Source of the DNA: Alphaproteobacteria bacterium | Lineage (GTDB): Bacteria; Pseudomonadota; Alphaproteobacteria; Micavibrionales; Micavibrionaceae | Reading direction: 5' to 3' | NCBI GenBank assembly: GCA_021208265.1 | Contig: JAJOJU010000050.1 | Location: 1-44,178 of the forward strand | DNA length: 44,178 nt | Shown: positions 26,653-36,147 of the stretch, piece after piece | How the letters are laid out: every line of letters begins with the position of its first letter | Numbering within the stretch: the first letter of the stretch is position 1 | The notes under the pieces: model-generated | Told to the model about the DNA's origin: nothing | The model's input: only the letters and a program-made list of their open reading frames with translations | Database searches by the model: none | Translations under genes and position numbers: made by a program

Positions 26653-29534
26653 CCACCAGCTTGTTCTGCTGTTCCAGGTGACGTTTCATAAGGCCCGTTG
26701 CCGGGGCTGCTGCTGCCGGGCGGCCCACGTAACCGGGACGTGTTTGCTTACGTTTCAGACCCGCCAGAACTTCTTCGATCAGCGGCTCGACAAAGAACCA
26801 GTAGCCCTGATTTTTCGGCTCTTCCTGACACCAGACGATTTCAGCGTTCTTACAGGCTTTCAGCTCTTCCGCCAGCGCGTTGAATGGGAACGGGTAAAGC
26901 TGTTCCACACGCACCAGCATGACATCCTTGATACCCCGCTCACGGCGCTGCTCCAGAAGGTCGTAATAGACCTTACCCGTACACAGCACCACGCGTTTGA
27001 TCTTATCCGGCTTGGCCAGTTGATCCTTGTCATCATCCCACAAAACGCGGTGGAACGTGCTTTTGCCGGTGAACATATCAATGCTGGAAACCGCCAGCTT
27101 GTGGCGCAGCAATGATTTCGGCGTCATCAGGATCAGCGGTTTTCTGAATTCGCGCACCATCTGGCGGCGCAGAATGTGGAAGTAGTTAGCGGGCGTCGTA
27201 CAGTTCGCCACCTGCATATTATCTTCCCCGCAGAGCTGAAGGAAACGCTCAGGACGTGCCGATGAATGCTCCGGCCCCTGCCCTTCATAACCATGCGGCA
27301 GAAGCATGGTCAGGCCGGACATACGCAGCCATTTAATCTCACCTGCCGCGATAAACTGATCGATGATCACTTGCGCACCGTTAACAAAGTCCCCGAACTG
27401 CGCTTCCCATAGCACCAGCGTGCGCGGGTCCGCCATGGTATAACCGTATTCAAAGCCCAGCACCGCCATTTCGGATAAGGGTGAATCGTAGACTTCAAAC
27501 TTGGGCTGGTCAGGCGATACATTGCGGAGCGCGATGTATTTCTCTTCCGTGTCCTGATCATACCAGATGGCATGACGCTGCGAGAATGTGCCGCGCCCGA
27601 CATCCTGACCCGATAAACGCACAGCGTAACCGTCTTTCAGCAACGACCCGAAAGCCATGGCCTCGCCCGTGGCCCAGTCAAAGCCTTGCCCGGTTTTGAA
27701 CATTTCGGTTTTGGCATCCAGCACGCGCTGCAATTTTTTATTGATGGTAAAGCCATCCGGCACTTTTTGTCAGATGCGCCCCCAGTTTTTTAAGCTCCGC
27801 TTCCGATACGGCTGTTGTACCGCGGCGGTCGCCTTCCGGCGCCAGACTTAAACCTTCCCATGCCCCGCCGAACACATCGGCCTGACCGGGCTGGAAGCTT
27901 TCTGTGGCCTTGAAAGAGTCTTCCAGATGCGCCGTGAATTCATCAACATGCCTTGCGTTTCCGCCTCGCTGAGCGTGCCTTCCATTTCAAGCTGCTTGGC
28001 GTAAAGCGCGCGGGTCGTCTCCTGACCACCGATTTTCTTATACATCAGCGGTTGGGTGAAGGCTGGCTCATCCCCCTCATTGTGACCAAAGCGGCGGTAA
28101 CAGAACATGTCGATCACGACATCTTTTCTGAACTGCTGACGGAATTCAATCGCCAGACGCGCCGCATGCACCACGGCTTCCGGGTCATCGCCATTCACGT
28201 GAAAAATAGGCGCCGCCAGCATTTTGGCAACATCCGTACAATAAGGGCCGGACCGCCCGAATTTAGGCGTGGTCGTAAAGCCGATCTGGTTATTGATCAC
28301 GATATGGATCGTACCGCCGACTCTATATCCTGGAAGCTCCGAAATCATAAGCGTTTCTGCTGTTACGCCCTGCCCGGCGAAGGCAGCATCACCATGCAGA
28401 ATAAGCGGCAGAACCTTTTGATTATCCGTATCGTTATACTGCACCTGTTTGGCGCGCACCTTACCGATCACCACCGGGTTTACAAATTCAAGGTGAGACG
28501 GGTTGGGCGCGAGGGAAAGGTGGATCTTGTTGCCATCGAATTCCCGGTCACTGGACGTGCCGAGGTGATATTTCACATCGCCCGAGCCCAGAACATCATC
28601 CGCCATGGATGTGCCGCCCTGAAATTCACGGAAGATGGCGGTGAAGGATTTGCCCATCACATTCGCCAGCACATTCAAACGCCCGCGGTGCGCCATACCA
28701 ATATTGATTTCGCGCAGGCCCATCTGTCCGCCGCGCTTCATAATCTGTTCAATACAGGGAATCAGCGCTTCCCCGCCATCCAGACCAAAACGTTTCGTGC
28801 CGGGATATTTCTTATGCAGGAATTGCTCGAACACTTCCCCCGCCACAAGGCGCTGGTAAATGGCTTTTTTGCCTTCGGGTGTAAAATCGGTTTTGTTGCG
28901 CGGCTCTTCAATACGTTGCTGCAGCCATGCTTTTTCCTCAGGGTGCGTGAGGTGCAGGAACTCAAGCCCGATCGTTCCGCAATATATCTGGCGCAGCGCT
29001 GCCACAATATCTGCCAGCGTGGCATATTCCATGCCCAGAACGCCGTTAATGAAAATGGTGCGGCTATAATCTTCTGTTGTGAAGCCGTAATGGGCGGGAT
29101 CCAGTTCCGGGTGATGCTCCATTTCCTTCAAACCCAGCGGGTCCAGATCAGCCATCAAATGCCCACGCGCGCGGTAAGCACGAATCAGTTGCAGCGCGCG
29201 GATGGAATCCATCGCTGCGGCCTTCGCATCCTGCATGGTTTTGGGGTCATTAGCGGCGGGTTTTTTTACCGCCGGCACCGGCGCCCGTTTCCAGCAACGC
29301 TGTCGATGTCGTTTTACCAAAGGCGCGGGACGAGGCGCGGTTTTCCTCCGGCGTCCAGCTGGCGCCCTGCATTTCCTTTAATATGATCAGCTCGTCATCG
29401 CTAAGGCCCGAAAAGAAGGTTTTCCAGCTGGCATCTACCTTCGCCGGATTTTTCAAATATTCCCCGTAAAGATGAACCACATATTCCGCATTGATACCTG
29501 TCAGAAACGAGAGATTGTTTATTTCCTGCGCCAT
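26636..29534 (-). CDS. sucA: 2-oxoglutarate dehydrogenase E1 (SucA), three apparent frameshifts
   Basis: Thiamine-diphosphate-dependent decarboxylase of the 2-oxoglutarate dehydrogenase complex, about 965 residues when restored. The N-terminal FLTGINAEYVVHLYGEYLKNP is the E2-contact helix; RALQLIRAYRARGHLMADLDP, GMAHRGRLNVLANVMGKS, HGDAAFAGQGVTAET, the cofactor motif GHNEGDEPAFTQPLMY and the C-terminal IVWCQEEPKNQGYW are all present. Breaks occur at a T7 run (29261-29267), near 27946, and at a T5 run (about 27764-27768). In each case the protein continues in another frame without loss of conserved sequence, so errors rather than decay are likely. The start is ATG 29534, with AGGAG twelve bases upstream. 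thiE overlaps the 3' end by 17 bases. Confidence 0.94.
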
Positions 29535-29605
29535 ATTAGAGGATGCTCCTGATTAAATTTTGCAAAGAGATACGCCTGTTATTCACTAAAATCAATACAC
29601 TCAGA

Positions 29606-30169
29606 TCAATACTCCCCCATTACCTTTCCCAAGGCATGAGAGAGTTCACGCAAGGCCTCGCGTTCGGCCCGGCTAATGCGGCGGTAACGCTCCAAACTCA
29701 TAAAATCTTTGCCCTTTACCCTCGCAAAGAACCATTCACTATAATATTCGGCGGAAGTTAACATTTGGTGTTTAAAACCGGCCGTCTCACCTTCGCCGAA
29801 CGCCAGCGCCACGGCCTCGCCAATCTCAAGTAATCTCTGGCAAAAAGCCGATACTTCTTTCTCATCGACATGATCGCGCAAGATGGACAGCGCCTGCCGG
29901 CAATCTTCCAGCACATTGCCGGGCTTGGCCGCCCATTCCGGCCATTTGTCCTTCTGCGCCAGCGTGTCGGTCATAATATGCTGCACGGATTCCGAACCGA
30001 ATACTTCCTGCGTGAAGCCTTCGATCAGATTTTCCAGCACCTGACGTTCGCGCGCATCCGCTTCCTCGCCGCCGGATGAATCGCTCTGGCTCACCCACAG
30101 CCCCACGCGATAAGGCAGGCTGGTGATCTTAATGCGTTGATCGCGGCTGATGGTTTTGAGAAAACTCAT
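29606..30169 (-). CDS. Hypothetical protein, 187 residues, upstream of sucA
   Basis: Unrecognised soluble, largely helical protein. It begins MSFLKTISRDQRIKITSLPYR (ATG 30169 with GGTGGGGG upstream; an in-frame ATG at 30184 is possible). It contains SQSDSSGGEEADARERQVLE, a run of helices, and ends SLERYRRISRAEREALRELS. There is no signal peptide or membrane segment. It lies 71 bases upstream of sucA on the same strand and may be its operon leader gene. Function unknown. Confidence 0.65.
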   Translation of the reverse strand: MSFLKTISRDQRIKITSLPYRVGLWVSQSDSSGGEEADARERQVLENLIEGFTQEVFGSESVQHIMTDTLAQKDKWPEWAAKPGNVLEDCRQALSILRDHVDEKEVSAFCQRLLEIGEAVALAFGEGETAGFKHQMLTSAEYYSEWFFARVKGKDFMSLERYRRISRAEREALRELSHALGKVMGEY

Positions 30170-30230
30170 GCCCCCACCATACACTTTTCAGGCCTTCAGG
30201 AACAGAGGCCGCATACCTGAAAAGGAAAGA

Positions 30231-30263
30231 CCCCCGATACTCTTATTCTAAGAATACCAGGGG
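30231..30263 (-). terminator. Hairpin, possible terminator after the 39-residue peptide gene
   Basis: On the minus strand CCCC and GGGG ends enclose an inner TATTCT/AGAATA pair, followed by a T-rich stretch (TCTTTCCTTTT). The stem is interrupted, so the terminator call is weak. The rest of 30185-30358 shows no coding sequence, only G-rich plus-strand stretches and a loose direct repeat (GCGCTCTCTT at about 30279, GCGCCTCTCTT at about 30320). Confidence 0.35.
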
Positions 30264-30358
30264 CCTATGGGGATGAAGCGCTCTCTTTCGAGGGTTGGGT
30301 TTGGGGTGGGGGAAAAAAGCGCCTCTCTTGGGGTTTTCTGTTCGTTTCGGGTTATCCG

Positions 30359-30478
30359 TTAAAAGGGAAGAGCCAGATCGACGTAATACCAGACGGAATT
30401 TGGAATATGGCTGTCGATCATCTGAACCATTGTCGTCAGCATCACCATTGTTACCGCGCCGTATACGTAATTAATCAT
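30359..30478 (-). CDS. 39-residue hydrophobic peptide
   Basis: Short gene with an ideal ribosome site (GGGAGGA seven bases before ATG 30478). It reads MINYVYGAVTMVMLTTMVQM, then a polar stretch IDSHIPNSVWYYVDLALPF and TAA. The first 20 residues could form one membrane helix, with an aromatic-rich tail. It lies between the sucD terminator and the 187-residue gene on the same strand. The strong ribosome site in an otherwise empty region is the main evidence. I do not recognise the peptide. Confidence 0.5.
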   Translation of the reverse strand: MINYVYGAVTMVMLTTMVQMIDSHIPNSVWYYVDLALPF

Positions 30479-30571
30479 TTTAATCCTCCCAAGGTTACAC
30501 GAGTTATTCTGTAATCGATGCGTTGCAACGCCCATGCCAAATTTTCCGTAAGATTTGCGCCACCCCCATAG

Positions 30572-30597
30572 AAAAAGGCGGCAAATTTTGCCGCCTT
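30572..30597 (-). terminator. Rho-independent terminator of sucD
   Basis: On the minus strand GGCGGCAAA pairs with TTTGCCGCC (a 19-base perfect dyad at 30577-30595, loop bases in the AT centre), followed by TTTTT. It lies 45 bases after the sucD stop and separates sucD from the genes leading to sucA. Confidence 0.8.
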
Positions 30598-30640
30598 AGG
30601 TAATTATTGCCGGTATTTTTTGCCGGATAGCTATATCTGG

Positions 30641-31516
30641 TTACGCTGCCATTGCCTTTACAACCGCCTCGCCCAAAGCGGCGGGGGAGTCGGATACAAC
30701 GAAGCCGGCGCGTTTCATGGCGTCCATCTTGGCGGCAGCCGTATCATCCGCACCGGAAATCAGCGCGCCCGCATGGCCCATGCGCTTGCCGGGAGGGGCC
30801 GTGGCACCCGCGATGAAGCCTGCAATCGGCTTCTTGGTTTTGAGGGATTTGTAGAACTCGCATGCTTCAAGCTCAGCCGTACCGCCGATCTCGCCGATCA
30901 TCAGGATCGCTTCGGTTTCGGGGTCGTCCATGAACAACTCAATGCAATCAATGAAATTCGTGCCGTTTACAGGGTCGCCGCCGATCCCGATACAGGTCGT
31001 CTGGCCCAGGCCCACCGCGCCCGTTTGCGCCACTGCTTCATAGGTGAGCGTGCCGGAGCGGGATACAATCCCCACCTTGCCGCGCTTGTGAATATGGCCG
31101 GGCATAATGCCGATCTTGCATTCGCCGGGCGTGATAACGCCGGGGCAGTTGGGACCGATCAGGCGCGTTTTGGAACCCGTTAAAGCGCGTTTAACCTTCA
31201 CCATGTCGAGCACCGGAATACCTTCGGTGATACAGATCGCCAGCTCAATCTCAGCGTCAATCGCCTCCAGAATGGCATCCGCGGCGAACGGAGGCGGCAC
31301 ATATATAACAGACGCATTCGCGCCCGTTCTTTCCTTGGCTTCCGTCACAGTGTCGAATACGGGCAAATTCAGGTGCTTGCTGCCGCCCTTGCCGGGGGTT
31401 ACGCCGCCCACCATCTTGGTGCCGTAAGCAATCGCCTGTTCGCTGTGGAACGTGCCTTGCGCGCCGGTGAAACCCTGACAGATCACCTTGGTGTTTTTAT
31501 CGACGAGTACGGCCAT
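30641..31516 (-). CDS. sucD: Succinyl-CoA synthetase alpha subunit
   Basis: 291 residues. CoA-binding Rossmann domain with [19 protein letters not shown] and [11 protein letters not shown]; ligase domain with [29 protein letters not shown] and the phosphohistidine motif [16 protein letters not shown] precedes the ATG. Unusually, sucC does not lie next to it: sodC and a ClpP-like gene intervene, and the clpP-like gene is divergent, so sucD must have its own promoter within 31517-31709. A terminator follows at 30572-30597. Confidence 0.95.
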   Translation of the reverse strand: MAVLVDKNTKVICQGFTGAQGTFHSEQAIAYGTKMVGGVTPGKGGSKHLNLPVFDTVTEAKERTGANASVIYVPPPFAADAILEAIDAEIELAICITEGIPVLDMVKVKRALTGSKTRLIGPNCPGVITPGECKIGIMPGHIHKRGKVGIVSRSGTLTYEAVAQTGAVGLGQTTCIGIGGDPVNGTNFIDCIELFMDDPETEAILMIGEIGGTAELEACEFYKSLKTKKPIAGFIAGATAPPGKRMGHAGALISGADDTAAAKMDAMKRAGFVVSDSPAALGEAVVKAMAA

Positions 31517-31709
31517 TTGTATTCTCCTAATATTTTAAAATCCGCGTTACGCAGGGCATTCTAGACCAGCAATCCGGCTTGAACAAGGGACTTTCTATAC
31601 AGGATTTTTTTATACGCCAAAGATTGACATTCTCCTCTCACATGTTACCAAAAATGATCATGTAAAAAATCGCGTAATAAAAACAATAAATTAAACAGGG
31701 ACTATTACC

Positions 31710-32474
31710 ATGATCACAAACCATAAAGTCTCACGGCTTGCCGCCGTGGGTTTGGGTAGCATTATGGCAGCCGCCGCTGCTCACAGCACCCCAATAGCTC
31801 AACACCTCACTAACGAAAGCGCCTCCACACCTATATCCGACCCCTTAATCAACGAGAAGGACGCCGAAGAAAACAAATGGACAGTCCGGTTAACCGGAGC
31901 CATAGACCGTGACAGCGCCATCCGGGTTATCAACCAATTGAAGGCCCTATCTGCTAAGGACCCTCACCACGAAATTACCTTGCGCATTAACTCTGCCGGC
32001 GGCGGAGTTGTGGCTGGTTTCTCCATATACGATGTCATGCAGAGGCTTCCTAACGACATTCGCACCGTGTGCGAGGGGGAAGCCCAGTCAATGGCGTTTG
32101 TGCTGCTGAGTGCAGGCACGCCGGGTAAGCGTGAGGTCCTTCCTCATTGTACGTTGATGGCCCATCAGGTCAGCGGCGGTGTTCGTGGTCGCGTTACGGA
32201 TTTGCCGGTTGATTACCAGGACCTGCTAAAACTGAATGATCAACTTGTTGGCATTCTCAGCCGCCATAGCGGCTGGTCGATGAATCATTTGAAAGACTTC
32301 ATGCAGCGGGATCTTATCCTGACCCCGGAAGAAGCCATTGCGATGAATTTTATTGATCAGGTCCGGCAGCCGTCCAAACAGCCTGAGATAAACCGCGCAC
32401 CCGTTCTACCTGAAAAGTTCTGTGACAAAACCGAGCGCTCTTATATAGATGTCTGTGATTTAACGCAGCCTTAG
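31710..32474 (+). CDS. Exported ClpP-like serine protease
   Basis: 254 residues. An N-terminal signal peptide (MITNHKVSRLAAVGLGSIMA, Ala-rich to about 25) is followed by a complete ClpP fold. The triad is S127 in GEAQSMAFVLLSAG, H152 in LMAHQVSGG and D201 in MQRDLILTPEEA. The Ser-His and His-Asp spacings of 25 and 49 equal those of E. coli ClpP (S97, H122, D171). INSAGGGVVAGFSIYDVMQ and ALNFIDQV-like NFIDQV also match. ClpP is normally cytoplasmic and without a signal sequence, so a periplasmic paralogue is unusual. Two Cys in the 25-residue tail (KFCDK, DVCDL) could form a disulfide. AGGGA precedes the ATG. It ends in a terminator shared with sodC. No ATPase partner is encoded nearby. Confidence 0.82.
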   Translation: MITNHKVSRLAAVGLGSIMAAAAAHSTPIAQHLTNESASTPISDPLINEKDAEENKWTVRLTGAIDRDSAIRVINQLKALSAKDPHHEITLRINSAGGGVVAGFSIYDVMQRLPNDIRTVCEGEAQSMAFVLLSAGTPGKREVLPHCTLMAHQVSGGVRGRVTDLPVDYQDLLKLNDQLVGILSRHSGWSMNHLKDFMQRDLILTPEEAIAMNFIDQVRQPSKQPEINRAPVLPEKFCDKTERSYIDVCDLTQP

Positions 32475-32481
32475 AAAAAGA

Positions 32482-32516
32482 AAAAGCCCTGCTGATTATC
32501 TCAACGGGGCTTTTTT
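32482..32516. terminator. Rho-independent terminator, probably bidirectional
   Basis: AAAAGCCC (32482-32489) pairs with GGGCTTTT (32507-32514), followed by more T on the plus strand and, on the minus strand, also by T. It serves the ClpP-like gene (+), eight bases past its stop, and may serve sodC (-). Confidence 0.8.
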
Positions 32517-32540
32517 CTGATTAATAATCGCGGCCTGCCG

Positions 32541-33080
32541 TTATTCAGCTTCCTTTATGACACCACAGGCAATGCGCTCGCCCGCTCCACCGATCGGCTG
32601 GGTTTTATGATCATCAGCCTGTTCATGAACCATGAAAGCTGAACCATCCGTATCCATGATATTATCCTTACCATCACCACTCATTTTCAGATCCGGTGCA
32701 TAAATTTCAGCTTTCACACTTCCGTCTTGATGCACGATCAGATTAGGCAAATCTCCGACCTCAGGCCCTTGGGGGTTCAAAAGACCATGCTGATCACCAT
32801 CATCTGTTTTCACATGACCGCCGGCACCTTTGAAATGATCGTGATCACTGCAATTGCCGGTGTGATGCACATGGAAGCCATGAGGCCCAGGTACCAAACC
32901 CTCCATATTAATGGAGAGAAGCAAACCTTCCGGCCCCGGCTTAATGGTAACCATGCCAACGTTCTCACCTGCGGCATTGAACATCTCTACATGCGTAGGT
33001 TCCGCCGCTTCCTGAGCCAACACAGGACCAGAAAACACAGCCAGCATTCCCAAAGATAAAATAGAAAGACGAAATGTCAT
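32541..33080 (-). CDS. sodC: Periplasmic Cu/Zn superoxide dismutase (SodC)
   Basis: 179 residues. Signal peptide MTFRLSILSLGMLAVFSGPV with cleavage after VLAQ. Copper ligands H70 and H72 in HGFHVHHTGNC, disulfide Cys77, bridging His in GGHVKTDD (H89), H98 in QHGLLNP, Asp110 in GDLPNL, and the C-terminal MVHEQADDHKTQPIGGAGERIACGVI with the fourth copper His, catalytic Arg and second Cys. The zinc-ligand His usual in GPHAGDLPN appears as Glu (GPEVGDLPN, E107), so zinc binding may be altered. ATG 33080 is chosen for the signal peptide and ribosome site (AAGGAAG); an upstream open frame has none. It lies 31 bases after sucC and may be co-transcribed with it. Confidence 0.92.
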   Translation of the reverse strand: MTFRLSILSLGMLAVFSGPVLAQEAAEPTHVEMFNAAGENVGMVTIKPGPEGLLLSINMEGLVPGPHGFHVHHTGNCSDHDHFKGAGGHVKTDDGDQHGLLNPQGPEVGDLPNLIVHQDGSVKAEIYAPDLKMSGDGKDNIMDTDGSAFMVHEQADDHKTQPIGGAGERIACGVIKEAE

Positions 33081-33111
33081 GAGGATACTTCCTTTCCGGT
33101 TTTTTTTAAAC

Positions 33112-34317
33112 TTACGCTGCCTTGCTGATCGCGTTTTTAGTGGCTTCCACCACCTTCTTAGCGGCATCGGCAAGGTCATCCGCCGCGATGATATCAAGGC
33201 CGGATGTGTTGAGGATTTTTTTACCCTCCTCCACATTCGTACCTTCCAGACGAACGACCAACGGCACAGAAAGTTTCACTTCCTTCGCTGCCGCAATCAC
33301 GCCCTTGGCGATAATGTCGCACTTCATAATCCCGCCGAAGATATTCACCAGAATACCCTTCACATTGGGGTCGGAAAGAATGATCTTGAATGCGGCCGTA
33401 ACCTTTTCCTCATTCGCCCCGCCACCCACATCAAGGAAGTTGGCAGGCTCGCCGCCATACAACTTGATGATATCCATAGTGGACATGGCAAGGCCCGCCC
33501 CGTTCACCATACAGCCGATATTGCCCTCTAGTGCCACGTAGGAAAGTTCATACTGATGCGCAATGCGCTCTTTCTCATCTTCTTCCGATTCATCGCGCAG
33601 AGCGGCAATATCGGGGTGGCGGAACAGCGCGTTATCATCGAAATTGAACTTCGCATCCAGCGCCATCACCTGATCTTTCACAAGGATCATCGGGTTGATT
33701 TCCACGATCGAGGCATCCAGATCCATAAAGCACTTATAAAGATTGATAAAGAACTTCACAGCCGCCTTGTTGGCATCACCCTGCAGCCCCAGACCAAACG
33801 CCAGTTTACGGGCGTGGAAGCCGGAAATGCCGGAAGCCGGATCAATGGAAACCTTGAAGATTTTTTCAGGATGGCTATGCGCCACTTCCTCAATATCCAT
33901 CCCGCCTTCGGTGGAAACGATGAAGGTGATGCGGCTTGTGGAGCGGTCCAGCGTCAGGGAACAGTAATATTCCTTTTCAATATCCACACCATCCGTCACG
34001 TAAAGACGCTGCACTTCCTTTCCTTCCGGCCCGGTTTGCTTCGTTACCAGCACCTGATTCAGCATGGCTTCGGCAGCGGCTTTCACATCATCAACCGTTT
34101 TGCACAGACGCACCCCGCCCTTACCTTCCGGGTTGTTCTTGAACTTACCCGCGCCGCGGCCCCCGGCATGGATCTGCGCTTTAACAACATAAAGCGGACC
34201 GGGAAGCTTTTCAGCGGCTTGGGCGGCTTCCGCCACGCTCATAGCAGGGATGCCGTCCGGCACGGCCACGCCGTATTTTTTCAGGAGTTCTTTGGCTTGA
34301 TATTCATGGATATTCAT
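33112..34317 (-). CDS. sucC: Succinyl-CoA synthetase beta subunit (ADP-forming type)
   Basis: 401 residues. ATP-grasp domain starting [17 protein letters not shown], with [33 protein letters not shown] and [17 protein letters not shown]. The C-terminal flavodoxin-like domain has [46 protein letters not shown] and [17 protein letters not shown] 34317 matches the family start, with GAGGCG upstream; the open frame extends to 34359. It is followed by sodC rather than sucD, an unusual separation of two subunits that form one enzyme. Confidence 0.95.
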   Translation of the reverse strand: MNIHEYQAKELLKKYGVAVPDGIPAMSVAEAAQAAEKLPGPLYVVKAQIHAGGRGAGKFKNNPEGKGGVRLCKTVDDVKAAAEAMLNQVLVTKQTGPEGKEVQRLYVTDGVDIEKEYYCSLTLDRSTSRITFIVSTEGGMDIEEVAHSHPEKIFKVSIDPASGISGFHARKLAFGLGLQGDANKAAVKFFINLYKCFMDLDASIVEINPMILVKDQVMALDAKFNFDDNALFRHPDIAALRDESEEDEKERIAHQYELSYVALEGNIGCMVNGAGLAMSTMDIIKLYGGEPANFLDVGGGANEEKVTAAFKIILSDPNVKGILVNIFGGIMKCDIIAKGVIAAAKEVKLSVPLVVRLEGTNVEEGKKILNTSGLDIIAADDLADAAKKVVEATKNAISKAA

Positions 34318-34504
34318 AGGAATCGCCTCGTTTGATAAATGACCCTTGGTTTGTACCACCCGCCAAACGCTTTGAAAACCCCAAAAAATTCTGTTTTTGG
34401 CATGAAAATCTTAACACCTCATTAAGACATCAAGTCTATTATGGTAATCAAGATAAAAGGCCTGAAAAACAGGGAAAAGTAAGAATTTTAGGGCAATTCG
34501 TAGT

Positions 34505-36140
34505 ATGAGTAAACAAAGCGACATAGCATTCAGGGACCAGCTGCTAGAACGGCTGGAAACTCATGCCGCTACGATAGAGTCCCCTGAGCAGGCAGAACAG
34601 TTCAGATTAGCTGCTGATAAACTGCAAGAAAGCATAACGGCTTATATAGATTATGGTGATACACCTGAACTTTATTTCGAATCCAGCAACGCAGAGCTGG
34701 AGCTGAACGTTGGTGAAAGCTTTGCGTCACTCTTCCAGATCAGCGGCACGCTAAGTCAGGAAATGGGACTGGAGTTTCAGGGCCTTGATAGGCTGGGAGG
34801 ACATTTTGAAGGTGCCGTAATCGGTGTACCCCACTCCAGAGACGAACAACAAAAATTGATGCTCAGCACCGTAAATCGCTGAGAATGCTGATACTCAACG
34901 AAGCATCTAATCAAGTCATGCGTGAGTTTAACGTTGCCATGGATGACCTCATCAGTAACGCCGATGACCTTAACAAAAACGCAGATAACTGGTTCAAAGC
35001 AAAAGAAAAAGTAATCGAAGAATTCCAGGATCGGCTGGCAGTTATTGATGAAAAACGGAACGCTTTCCCAAAAGCGCTCATCGAACTTAGAAAAATCCTA
35101 CAGATGAAAAATTGAAGCAGTCATAGAAGATCGAAAAGATTACAAAAAAGACCTGCTTGAGGCTAAAAAACGCCTTGATGAAGAACTCCAGAATTCCAAG
35201 GAATATCTGGAATTCTACAGAGGCCGAAAAAACGAGATGCTTGATGGCTTTGAACGGCGCATCCACAGATTAAAAGACTGGAGACTGGAAAGAGAATATA
35301 GACATCTGATTGAGGAGTTTAGAAAGGATGAGATCAATCCGGAGCGCGTTAAAGAGATCAAAGCCCGTATTGATCAGCGTCTGACAGAAATTCCGGCAAA
35401 CTCTCGTGATCATGAGATGGTCGCCAGAATGAGAGAGTTTGGGGAACAGATAAGACCTATAGGCCAAAGAATCCGCCGCATTGAAAGCTGTTTCAGACAA
35501 AAATGCCGCGATTATCGAAGATCTGCTGAAAGAAGTTGATGAGCATATCAACGAACTGGAGGCCATGAAGGGACTGTCCCTTGAAGAGAAACAGGCAAGA
35601 ATTGATGCCTTACTTGAAAAAGTTGAGGATTCCCTCAAGAACTCCCACAACTTAAAAAATCTGAGAAATGAACTGGAAGCCCAGCGCCTGCAAATTGTGG
35701 TCGACCGGGCAAACGAACGTCAAATCACTTCAATGAGCCGATTAACCGACTGGTTTGCACAAAATGTTCAGGGCGGCAAGAAGGTAACGCTTCTGAATGG
35801 TGAAGAGGCCGAAGTGTTTCAGGCACGCAGCACAAAACTGTATTACACAATTGAAAACGGAAAACGGGTTTATGTATCCGGCGAAGATCAATTAAAACTG
35901 CTAGGTCAGGATAATATCTCCATCGAAGATATGCGCGCTGACCGCAAGCGGCGCGAACAGGAAGCTGCGGCCGCAGAAGCCGAAGAGGCCGACAAAAAGG
36001 CCGGGCTGGAGATATACAAGCCGCATGAGGACACACAGCGTCCCGGCTCGGAATTTAATGCCGCCGTAGACAATGGCGATAAAACCGGCCCTGCAACGGC
36101 GCCCGTCCTTGAAGAAAGGGCAACCATTTCAGGGCCGTAA
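34505..36140 (+). CDS. Coiled-coil protein of unknown function, about 545 residues, broken by about three single-base indels
   Basis: Four consecutive open frames (34505-34882, 34885-35115, about 35117-35500, 35481-36140) fit end to end as one charged helical protein if small indels are corrected near 34855 (A run), 35110 (A run) and 35490. Restored joins read EQQKIDAQHRKSLRMLILNE and KILQMKIEAVIEDRKDYKKD. Long stretches are rich in Glu, Lys, Arg and Leu with heptad-like spacing (RKNEMLDGFERRIHRLKDWR, LEEKQARIDALLEKVEDS). A small beta-like segment (KKVTLLNGEEAEVF, KLYYTIENGKRVYVSGEDQL) follows, then an Ala/Glu-rich helix and a disordered Pro-rich tail. There is no signal peptide. I do not recognise it. 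It converges with mdh. A truly decayed gene is the alternative. Confidence 0.6.
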
Positions 36141-36147
36141 TCTTGAT

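Noticed and set aside
27953-29386. 477-codon open frame on the plus strand opposite sucA
   Set aside because: It is antisense to conserved E1 sequence, has no recognisable motif or ribosome site, and reflects codon bias of the real gene. Similar shadows opposite atpD, atpG, thiE and sucC were also dropped.
31624-31629. Perfect TTGACA upstream of the ClpP-like gene as a promoter
   Set aside because: No acceptable -10 lies 16-18 bases downstream (the sequence there is ACCAAA), so an exact promoter was not called.
34381-34400. Short hairpin CCAAAAA/TTTTTGG upstream of sucC
   Set aside because: The AT-only stem is weak, lacks a T-tract in a useful position and follows no gene on either strand.
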